Positions 57,522 through 64,000 of a stretch of DNA of 64,000 nucleotides are shown here, one piece after another. The notes beneath the pieces were generated by a model. The model searched no databases. It was not told the DNA's origin and was given only the letters and a program-made list of their open reading frames with translations. The DNA comes from Cytobacillus firmus DS1 (GTDB lineage Bacteria > Bacillota > Bacilli > Bacillales > Cytobacillaceae). Both the position numbers and the translations under genes were made by a program. Each line of letters starts with the position of its first letter. The stretch's first letter is position 1. The stretch spans positions 270,817-334,816 of the forward strand of contig NZ_APVL01000004.1 of NCBI RefSeq assembly GCF_000565285.1. Reading direction: 5' to 3'.

Positions 57522-59057
57522 ATGGATTATGTTATTGAAATGCTCAACATTCGCAAGGAGTTTCCTGGAATCGTTGCAAATGATAATATCACGCTTCAGC
57601 TGAAACCTGGTGAAATTCATGCGCTGCTTGGCGAGAATGGTGCTGGCAAGTCAACGTTGATGAACGTCCTTTTTGGCCTGTATCAGCCCGAAAAGGGTGA
57701 AATTAAAGTTAAAGGAAAACCGGTGCGCATCACTGATCCTAATATAGCAAACGACTTGGGCATCGGAATGGTCCACCAGCATTTCATGCTTGTAGACCGT
57801 TTCACTGTCACTGAAAATATTATTCTGGGAAAAGAAACAACCAAAGGCGGAAAAATAGATATTAAAAAGGCTGAGAAGGAAGTCAGGGAGATTTCCGAGC
57901 GATATGGACTTGCGGTTGACCCTCAGGCGAAAATTTCCGATATTTCAGTAGGAATGCAGCAGCGGGTGGAGATCTTAAAGACTCTATATCGGGGTGCTGA
58001 AATCCTTATTTTTGATGAGCCTACTGCTGTTCTGACTCCTCAGGAAATTAAAGAGTTAATCCAGATAATGAAAACTCTAATTCAGGAAGGAAAATCTATT
58101 ATTCTAATCACACACAAGCTGAAGGAAATTATGGAAGTGTGTGATCGGGTAACAGTTATCCGCAAAGGAGTTGGAATCGGTACAGTTAATGTTACTGAAA
58201 CGAACCCGAATGAACTTGCCAGCTTAATGGTGGGAAGGGAAGTTACTTTTAAAACGGATAAAACAGACTCAAAGCCGCAGGAGCAGGTGCTTGAGATTCA
58301 TGATTTAAATGTGAAAGATTCACGGGGGCTTGGTGTTGTTAATAATCTTAACCTCAATGTACGGGCAGGTGAAATTGTCGGTATTGCCGGTGTAGATGGG
58401 AATGGACAGTCAGAGTTAATTGAAGCGATCACTGGTTTGAGGAAGTCTGAAAGCGGTTCAATTAAATTGAATGGCAAAGAAATTGTGAATATGTCTCCGC
58501 GTAAAGTTACGGAAACGGGTGTTGGGCATATCCCTCAGGACCGTCATAAGCATGGACTTGTCCTCGATTTTCCAATCGGAGAAAATATGGTTTTGCAAAC
58601 CTATTACAAAGCTCCATTCTCTAAGAAAGGTGTTCTGAACTTTAAAGAAATATACAGCAAAGCAAAAAAGCTGATTAAAGAATTTGACGTCAGAACTCCA
58701 AGTGAATATACACTTGCAAGGGCACTCTCCGGCGGTAATCAGCAGAAAGCTATAATCGGGCGTGAAATTGATCGGAATCCGGATCTGCTGATCGCTGCTC
58801 AGCCGACACGCGGCCTGGATGTTGGAGCTATTGAATACATTCACAAGCGCCTGATTGAACAGCGCGATCAGGGGAAGGCAGTGCTGCTGATTTCATTCGA
58901 ATTGGATGAAATTATGAATGTCAGTGACCGCATCGCTGTTATTTATGAAGGTGAAATTGTAGCGGTAGTTGACCCTAAACAAACAACAGAACAAGAATTA
59001 GGTTTATTAATGGCCGGTTCTAAACGGAAGGAAGCGGGTGGCGAAAACCATGTCTAA
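57522..59057 (+). CDS. nupO: Nucleoside ABC transporter ATPase NupO
   Basis: A 511-aa protein (B. subtilis 510) with two fused ABC domains, as in sugar and nucleoside importers. The first has Walker A GENGAGKST, signature SVGMQQRVEI and Walker B LIFDEPTAVL. The second has a degenerate Walker A (GVDGNGQSE, no Lys) and signature LSGGNQQK, normal for the RbsA-like group. It drives uptake through NupP/NupQ. ATG 57522 follows CAAGGAGTGA; upstream in-frame codons to 57486 have no such site. Confidence 0.95.
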   Translation: MDYVIEMLNIRKEFPGIVANDNITLQLKPGEIHALLGENGAGKSTLMNVLFGLYQPEKGEIKVKGKPVRITDPNIANDLGIGMVHQHFMLVDRFTVTENIILGKETTKGGKIDIKKAEKEVREISERYGLAVDPQAKISDISVGMQQRVEILKTLYRGAEILIFDEPTAVLTPQEIKELIQIMKTLIQEGKSIILITHKLKEIMEVCDRVTVIRKGVGIGTVNVTETNPNELASLMVGREVTFKTDKTDSKPQEQVLEIHDLNVKDSRGLGVVNNLNLNVRAGEIVGIAGVDGNGQSELIEAITGLRKSESGSIKLNGKEIVNMSPRKVTETGVGHIPQDRHKHGLVLDFPIGENMVLQTYYKAPFSKKGVLNFKEIYSKAKKLIKEFDVRTPSEYTLARALSGGNQQKAIIGREIDRNPDLLIAAQPTRGLDVGAIEYIHKRLIEQRDQGKAVLLISFELDEIMNVSDRIAVIYEGEIVAVVDPKQTTEQELGLLMAGSKRKEAGGENHV

Positions 59058-60096
59058 TCGCATGAAGAATATTGTCGTACCTCTAGTTGCCGTTCTGCTC
59101 GGGGTATTAGTAGGTACAATCATAATGGTAGCAACAGGGTATAACGCTGGATCTGCATTTATTGCCCTATGGAACGGTGCTTTTGGTGAAATCTACTACA
59201 CTGGTGAAGTAGTCAGACAGGTCACACCTTATATTCTTGCCGGTTTGGCAGTTGCATTTGCTTTCCGTACAGGCTTATTTAATATCGGTGTTGAAGGACA
59301 GCTGATCGTCGGATGGCTTGCAGCTGTTTGGGTAGGGGTTGCATTTGAACTTCCAAAATTCATCCATCTGCCCCTCGCGGTTCTCGCAGCTGCAGCTGCT
59401 GGTGCGATGTGGGCATTCATACCGGGCCTTTTGAAAGCCAAGTTTAAAGTGCATGAAGTAATTGTCACGATCATGATGAACTATGTGGCCTTGCATGTAA
59501 CCAACTATATAATCCGTACGGTTCTTTCAGAAAAAAGTGACCGGACTGAGATGATTGCAGAATCTGCATCATTGCGTTCCCCGTTTCTTGAGGGATTAAC
59601 TGATTATTCTCGTCTGCATTGGGGTATTTTAATTGCTTTAGCATGTGTGTTTATTATGTGGTTCCTATTAGAAAAAACATCAAAGGGATACGAATTGCGT
59701 GCAGTAGGCTTTAACCAGCATGCATCTGAATATGCCGGCATGAGCGTAAGCAAAAATATTATTCTATCAATGGTAATTTCAGGAGCATTTGCAGGTCTTG
59801 CGGGTGCGATGGAAGCGTTGGGTACATTCGGCTATGCAGCCATTAAGGGCGGCTTTACCGGAGTAGGTTTTGATGGTATCGCGGTAGCACTCTTAGGCGG
59901 GAATGGTCCAATTGGAATTATTTTTGCAGCATTGCTATTCGGAAGCTTGAAGGTCGGCGCCTTAAACATGCCGCTTGAAGCTGGAGTTCCAAATGAACTG
60001 GTTGATATTATCATTGCTCTTATTGTTTTCTTTGTTGCAGCAAGCTATATGATTCGCATCTTTATTGACCGTATCAGCAAAAAGGGGGTGAAGTAA
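59050..60096 (+). CDS. nupP: Nucleoside ABC transporter permease NupP
   Basis: A 348-aa permease, the same length as B. subtilis NupP. Eight or more hydrophobic helices and the conserved FRTGLFNIGVEGQLIVGWLAA and GFTGVGFDGIAVALLGGNGPIGI blocks are seen. ATG 59050 overlaps the nupO end by 8 nt; GTG 59038 is an alternative adding four residues. It pairs with NupQ in the membrane. Confidence 0.94.
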   Translation: MSNRMKNIVVPLVAVLLGVLVGTIIMVATGYNAGSAFIALWNGAFGEIYYTGEVVRQVTPYILAGLAVAFAFRTGLFNIGVEGQLIVGWLAAVWVGVAFELPKFIHLPLAVLAAAAAGAMWAFIPGLLKAKFKVHEVIVTIMMNYVALHVTNYIIRTVLSEKSDRTEMIAESASLRSPFLEGLTDYSRLHWGILIALACVFIMWFLLEKTSKGYELRAVGFNQHASEYAGMSVSKNIILSMVISGAFAGLAGAMEALGTFGYAAIKGGFTGVGFDGIAVALLGGNGPIGIIFAALLFGSLKVGALNMPLEAGVPNELVDIIIALIVFFVAASYMIRIFIDRISKKGVK

Positions 60097-61056
60097 GTGG
60101 GCTTAATGGAGATCTTATTAATTATTATTCCATCAACTTTGCTTTGGGCAGCCCCGCTTATTTTCACTGGATTGGGCGGAAACTTTTCAGAAAGCTCCGG
60201 TGTTGTAAATATTGGTTTAGAAGGCTTGATGGTAATTGGAGCATTTACTGCCATTGTTTTTAACCTTACGTTTGTTGATGTATTTGGCAGTATGACACCA
60301 TGGGTTGCATTACTCGCAGCTATGGTTGTTGGAGCTCTGTTATCCATCCTGCATGCTGTTGCTTCTATTACGTTTAGAGCTGACCAGGTTGTGTCAGGGG
60401 TTGCGATTAACCTTCTGGCAATTGGTGCAGCACTGTTCCTGGTTAAATTCATTTATGGTAAAGGCCAGACAGATATCATTCAAAAAGGATTCAGCAAAGT
60501 GGATATTCCGTTTTTGAGTGACATACCTGTTATCGGTAAATTATTCTTCTCAAACACTTATTATACTTCATTCGTTGCCATTGCCGTTGCATTCCTGGCC
60601 TGGTTTGTAATGTTTAAAACACCATTCGGGCTGCGGCTTCGGGCGGTTGGTGAACATCCAATGGCTGCCGATACAATGGGTATCAATGTAACAAGGATGA
60701 GATACATTGGGGTATTAATCTCCGGAGCCCTTGCAGGAATAGGCGGAGGTGTGTACGCACAATCTATTTCTTCAGACTTCGGGCATGCAACCATCAGCGG
60801 CCAGGGCTTTATGGCTCTAGCGGCATTGATCTTTGGTAAGTGGCATCCGCTTGGTGTTATGGGTGCGGCTTTATTCTTCGGATTTGCGCAAAGCTTGAGC
60901 ATCATCGGCTCCAGCCTTCCATTCCTTGAGAATATTCCAAATGTCTATCTTCTCATTGCGCCATATGTTTTAACGATTCTTGCATTAACGGGTTTCATCG
61001 GACGCGCAGATGCTCCAAAAGCTTCTGGTACTCCTTATATAAAAGGAAAACGTTAA
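60097..61056 (+). CDS. nupQ: Nucleoside ABC transporter permease NupQ
   Basis: A 319-aa permease with GGNFSESSGVVNIGLEGLMVIGAFTA at the start, similar in pattern to the NupP block, and GHATISGQGFMALAALIFGKWHPLGVMGAALFFG late. It is the second membrane half of the importer. GTG at 60097 follows AAGGGGGTGA, directly after the nupP stop. A terminator 5 nt after its stop ends the operon. Confidence 0.94.
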   Translation: MGLMEILLIIIPSTLLWAAPLIFTGLGGNFSESSGVVNIGLEGLMVIGAFTAIVFNLTFVDVFGSMTPWVALLAAMVVGALLSILHAVASITFRADQVVSGVAINLLAIGAALFLVKFIYGKGQTDIIQKGFSKVDIPFLSDIPVIGKLFFSNTYYTSFVAIAVAFLAWFVMFKTPFGLRLRAVGEHPMAADTMGINVTRMRYIGVLISGALAGIGGGVYAQSISSDFGHATISGQGFMALAALIFGKWHPLGVMGAALFFGFAQSLSIIGSSLPFLENIPNVYLLIAPYVLTILALTGFIGRADAPKASGTPYIKGKR

Positions 61057-61061
61057 ACAGC

Positions 61062-61095
61062 AAAGCCTCATTTCTTTTCGGAAATGGGGCTTTTT
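61062..61095 (+). terminator. Terminator after nupQ
   Basis: AAAGCC-T-CATTTC (61062-61074), loop TTTTCG, GAAATG-G-GGCTTT (61081-61093), then TT. The remaining 250 bp up to ymfF are A/T-rich and show no gene; I see no convincing promoter there. Confidence 0.9.
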
Positions 61096-61348
61096 ATTGC
61101 TAATATTCTTATTGGAGAACCATTTATTCTTCACTCATTCATGGACAAGCCGTGATTGCTTATATTAAACCTTCCAATACAGCCAATAACTTGAAATAAA
61201 GAAATAGGGCAAGGTATAGTAAGAATATGATTTATTACAAAGGATATTATAGAAGATAGCAGCAAAGTGTTTACATACAGGGGATGCTCCCTCTTTTTAC
61301 TATTGACCGTACCTTGGACTGATCAATCTACTGACAGGAGGAAAAGAC

Positions 61349-62629
61349 ATGGCCGTAATCTCTGAATCCGTAAAAGCCATGAATGGCTATAAGCTTCACG
61401 TGGTTAAAACAGAGAAATATAAAACCAATACCCTGGTTTGGAAAATGAAAGCCCCGCTTGAAAAGAATACAGTTACATTAAGATCCCTATTGCCTCATGT
61501 ATTGCAGAGCAGCAGTTCGTCCTACCCTTCAACCGGAAAGCTGCGCGCTTACCTTGATGAATTATATGGTGCAACGCTTTTCGTCGATTTGGCGAAAAAG
61601 GGAGAGTATCATGTCATTACCATTTCAGTTGAAATCGCAAACGAAAAATTTCTTTCAGATCCAACTCCTCTGTTGAAAAAAGCGTTCCAATTTTTAGCGG
61701 AAATCCTGACAAAGCCTAATGTGCATGAAGGAGCTTTTGACGAGGATACAGTTGAAAAAGAAAAAAGGACGCTAAAACAGCGAATTCAATCAGTATACGA
61801 TGATAAAATGCGCTATTCCAATTTCCGGCTGGTTCAGGAAATGTGCAAAGATGAGCCGTATGCACTGCATGTGCATGGCGAGAAAGAAGATGTGGACAAT
61901 ATCACTCCTCAAAGCCTTTATGAATATTATCAGCAGGCATTGGCGGAGGATGAGCTTGATTTATATGTTATTGGTGACGTGGAAGAGGCAGACGCCGAAT
62001 CCTTTGCTGGGGAGCTTTTAACTTTTGAGAAGAGAACACCTCAGACAGCGCCTGCATCCTCGGTAAGAACGAAAGAATCTGTAAACGAAGTCCGGGAAGA
62101 ACAAGATGTGAAGCAGGGAAAACTAAATATCGGCTACCGGACAAATGTCGTGTACGGTGATCCGGAATATTATGCGCTTCAGGTATTCAATGGAATCTTC
62201 GGAGGTTTTTCTCATTCAAAACTGTTCTTGAACGTCCGGGAAAAAGCCAGTCTCGCATACTATGTAGCCAGCCGCCTGGAAAGCCATAAAGGGTTAATGA
62301 TGGTGATGTCCGGAATAGATAACAGCAACTATGACCAGGCAGTGAGTATTATTAAAGAGCAGCTGGAAGCTATGAAGAATGGCGATTTTACAGAACAGGA
62401 AATGGAACAGACCAAAGCAGTCATTAAAAATCAGCTTTTGGAGACTGTTGATACAGCACGCGGGATTGTCGAGGTCCTTTACCATAATGTTGTGTCAGGA
62501 AAAGAAATTACCCTTCAAACCTGGATGAATGAAATGGATAAGGTAACAAAAGAGGAAATTGCCGCAACAGCCAAGAAGGTCAGTTTGGATACAGTGTACT
62601 TTCTGACAGGAAAGGAGGCGGGCAAGTAA
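61349..62629 (+). CDS. ymfF: YmfF, M16-family protein lacking the zinc motif
   Basis: A 426-aa insulinase-superfamily protein. The fold is recognisable (LRSLLPHVLQSSSSSYPSTGKLRAYLDELYGA, NVREKASLAYYVASRLESHKG), but no HxxEH is present where the catalytic helix should be, so it is probably the non-catalytic partner of YmfH. This resembles two-subunit M16B peptidases in which one subunit binds zinc and the other supplies substrate-binding residues. AGGAGG precedes the ATG. It ends at the ymfH start (TAATG). Confidence 0.9.
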   Translation: MAVISESVKAMNGYKLHVVKTEKYKTNTLVWKMKAPLEKNTVTLRSLLPHVLQSSSSSYPSTGKLRAYLDELYGATLFVDLAKKGEYHVITISVEIANEKFLSDPTPLLKKAFQFLAEILTKPNVHEGAFDEDTVEKEKRTLKQRIQSVYDDKMRYSNFRLVQEMCKDEPYALHVHGEKEDVDNITPQSLYEYYQQALAEDELDLYVIGDVEEADAESFAGELLTFEKRTPQTAPASSVRTKESVNEVREEQDVKQGKLNIGYRTNVVYGDPEYYALQVFNGIFGGFSHSKLFLNVREKASLAYYVASRLESHKGLMMVMSGIDNSNYDQAVSIIKEQLEAMKNGDFTEQEMEQTKAVIKNQLLETVDTARGIVEVLYHNVVSGKEITLQTWMNEMDKVTKEEIAATAKKVSLDTVYFLTGKEAGK

Positions 62630-63918
62630 TGGATAAAATCACTTTTGACCAGCTTCAGGAAGAGCTGTATTATGAAAAACTTGAAAATGGGCTGGATGTA
62701 TATATCTTGCCGAAAAAGGGATTTAACAAGACTTATGCCACGTTTACGACTAAATATGGTTCAATCGACAATCATTTCCTGCCCCCCGGAAAGGAAGAGT
62801 ATGTAAAAGTTCCCGATGGGATTGCACATTTTTTGGAGCATAAGCTTTTTGAGAAAGAAGACGGGGATGTGTTCCAGCAATTCAGCAAGCAGGGAGCATC
62901 AGCTAATGCTTTTACATCTTTCACAAGGACAGCTTATCTATTTTCCAGCACATCCAATGTAGAGATGAACCTTGAGACGCTGATTGATTTTGTACAGGAT
63001 CCTTATTTTACAGAAAAGACGGTTGAAAAAGAGAAAGGCATCATCGGTCAGGAAATCACCATGTATGATGACAATCCTGACTGGCGCCTATATTTTGGCC
63101 TCATCGAAAATATGTACAAAAACCATCCGGTTAAAATCGATATCGCAGGTACGATCGATTCCATTTCCCATATCACAAAAGATATGCTGTATGAATGCTA
63201 TGAGACTTTCTACCACCCAAGCAACATGCTGCTGTTCATAGTCGGACCCGTTGATCCGGATAAGATTATGTCTCAGGTAAGGAATAATCAAAACAAGAAG
63301 GATTATAAAGAGATGGCGGAAATCAAACGCCAATTCGAAGAAGAGCCTTCTGAAGCGGCCAATAAGAAAAAAGTTCTTGAGATGAATGTCCAGACCTCAA
63401 AGTGCCTGGTCGGGATAAAGAGCAGTACTGCAAATCAGTCAGGCAAAGAAATGCTTAAAAATGAGCTGAGTCTGAATGTGCTGCTGGATATCTTGTTCGG
63501 TAAAAGCTCTGAGCAGTACAGCACACTGTACAGTGAAGGATTAATTGATGACACATTCTCCTTTGATTATACACAGGAGCAGGGTTTTGGATTTGCCATG
63601 GTGGGCGGAGACACGAACGATCCTGACCGTTTGGCTAAAACACTGCAAAAGATGCTCCTGGATGCAAGGGAAAAGGGGACTATTTCACAGGAAACACTTG
63701 ATCGGACAAAAAAGAAGAAAATAGGTGCATTCCTGCGGGCTGTCAATTCACCGGAATATATCGCCAATCAATTTACCCGGTATGCTTTTAATGAAATGGA
63801 TTTATTTGATGTTGTGCCGACCCTTGAAAGCATCACTCTTGAGGATGTGGAAAATGCGGCTGGTAATTTGATAAGTGAAGAACGGTTTACGGTTTGCCAG
63901 GTTGTCCCTAAGAAATAA
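62629..63918 (+). CDS. ymfH: YmfH, M16 zinc peptidase
   Basis: A 429-aa M16 peptidase with the inverted zinc motif HFLEHKLFEKE (HxxEH near residue 67) and the downstream Glu region KGIIGQEITMYDDNPDW. It is probably the catalytic half of a YmfF/YmfH pair; substrate unknown. The start is fused to the ymfF stop (TAATG), which implies equimolar synthesis. A strong terminator follows. Confidence 0.93.
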   Translation: MDKITFDQLQEELYYEKLENGLDVYILPKKGFNKTYATFTTKYGSIDNHFLPPGKEEYVKVPDGIAHFLEHKLFEKEDGDVFQQFSKQGASANAFTSFTRTAYLFSSTSNVEMNLETLIDFVQDPYFTEKTVEKEKGIIGQEITMYDDNPDWRLYFGLIENMYKNHPVKIDIAGTIDSISHITKDMLYECYETFYHPSNMLLFIVGPVDPDKIMSQVRNNQNKKDYKEMAEIKRQFEEEPSEAANKKKVLEMNVQTSKCLVGIKSSTANQSGKEMLKNELSLNVLLDILFGKSSEQYSTLYSEGLIDDTFSFDYTQEQGFGFAMVGGDTNDPDRLAKTLQKMLLDAREKGTISQETLDRTKKKKIGAFLRAVNSPEYIANQFTRYAFNEMDLFDVVPTLESITLEDVENAAGNLISEERFTVCQVVPKK

Positions 63919-63934
63919 CAAGCAGTTTCAGCAG

Positions 63935-63963
63935 AGCGCCATTAAATGGCGCTTTGCTTTTTG
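63935..63963 (+). terminator. Terminator after ymfH
   Basis: AGCGCCAT (63935-63942), loop TAA, ATGGCGCT (63946-63953), then TTGCTTTTT. Confidence 0.88.
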
Positions 63964-64000
63964 CGTGCCCAGCAAGCCGTTAATTGCTAATTGGTGAAAG

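Noticed and set aside
58381..58410. Degenerate second Walker A in NupO as damage
   Set aside because: Loss of the Lys in the second nucleotide-binding domain is normal for RbsA/NupO-type fused ABC proteins.

Overview
The window is chromosomal core DNA from a motile, endospore-forming member of the Bacillaceae (Firmicutes). Gene content and order follow the Bacillus subtilis fla/che-rpsB-polC-nusA-infB-pnp-dap-spoIIIE segment almost gene for gene. Protein lengths match the family closely (PolC 1436 aa, FlhA 678, NupP 348). Dispersed hairpin repeats and the placement of a nucleoside-uptake operon suggest a relative outside the B. subtilis and B. cereus groups, perhaps Cytobacillus/Mesobacillus-like; that genus guess is inference. 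Every confident gene is on the + strand. I see no tRNA, rRNA, CRISPR, prophage or insertion sequence.

Region 1 (1-18244) is the distal half of the fla/che operon: end of flgE, swrD, fliL, fliM, fliY, cheY, fliO, fliP, fliQ, fliR, flhB, flhA, flhF, flhG, cheB, cheA, cheW, cheC, cheD, sigD, an uncharacterised 103-aa gene and a swrB-like gene. It encodes the C-ring switch, the type III export gate, the FlhF/FlhG placement pair, adaptation and phosphatase proteins and the flagellar sigma factor. cheB is split by a one-base frameshift in an A-run. A 276-bp gap with a large hairpin, an operator-like palindrome and an extended -10 separates cheD from sigD.

Region 2 (18246-26206) holds translation and envelope genes: rpsB, tsf, pyrH, frr, uppS, cdsA, dxr, rseP. 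proS, which follows the rseP homologue in B. subtilis, is absent here.

Region 3 (26271-41149) carries polC, then rimP-nusA-rnpM-ylxQ-infB-ylxP-rbfA, truB-ribF, rpsO and pnp, with leader hairpins and terminators marking the transcription units. Region 4 (41260-54954) contains ylxY, mlpA, ymxH, the dipicolinate synthase pair dpaA-dpaB, the lysine/diaminopimelate genes asd-dapG-dapA, rnjB, tepA, ylzJ and the DNA translocase ftsK/spoIIIE. Dipicolinate synthase draws on the pathway intermediate made by DapA, which links these genes to sporulation.

Region 5 (55336-63963) contains a GntR regulator (ymfC/nupR), a nucleoside ABC importer (nupNOPQ) and the paired M16 peptidase-family genes ymfF-ymfH. 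Palindromes sharing AGGTCTGA occur upstream of both ymfC and nupO and may be the regulator's sites.

No wholly new multi-gene system is visible. The most interesting signals are small: a hairpin that appears to bring a distant Shine-Dalgarno next to the TTG start of swrD, a dispersed hairpin-repeat family placed just before ribosome-binding sites of flhA and dxr, the cheB frameshift, the conserved but unexplained 103-aa gene after sigD, and structured leaders before asd, dapA and sigD.
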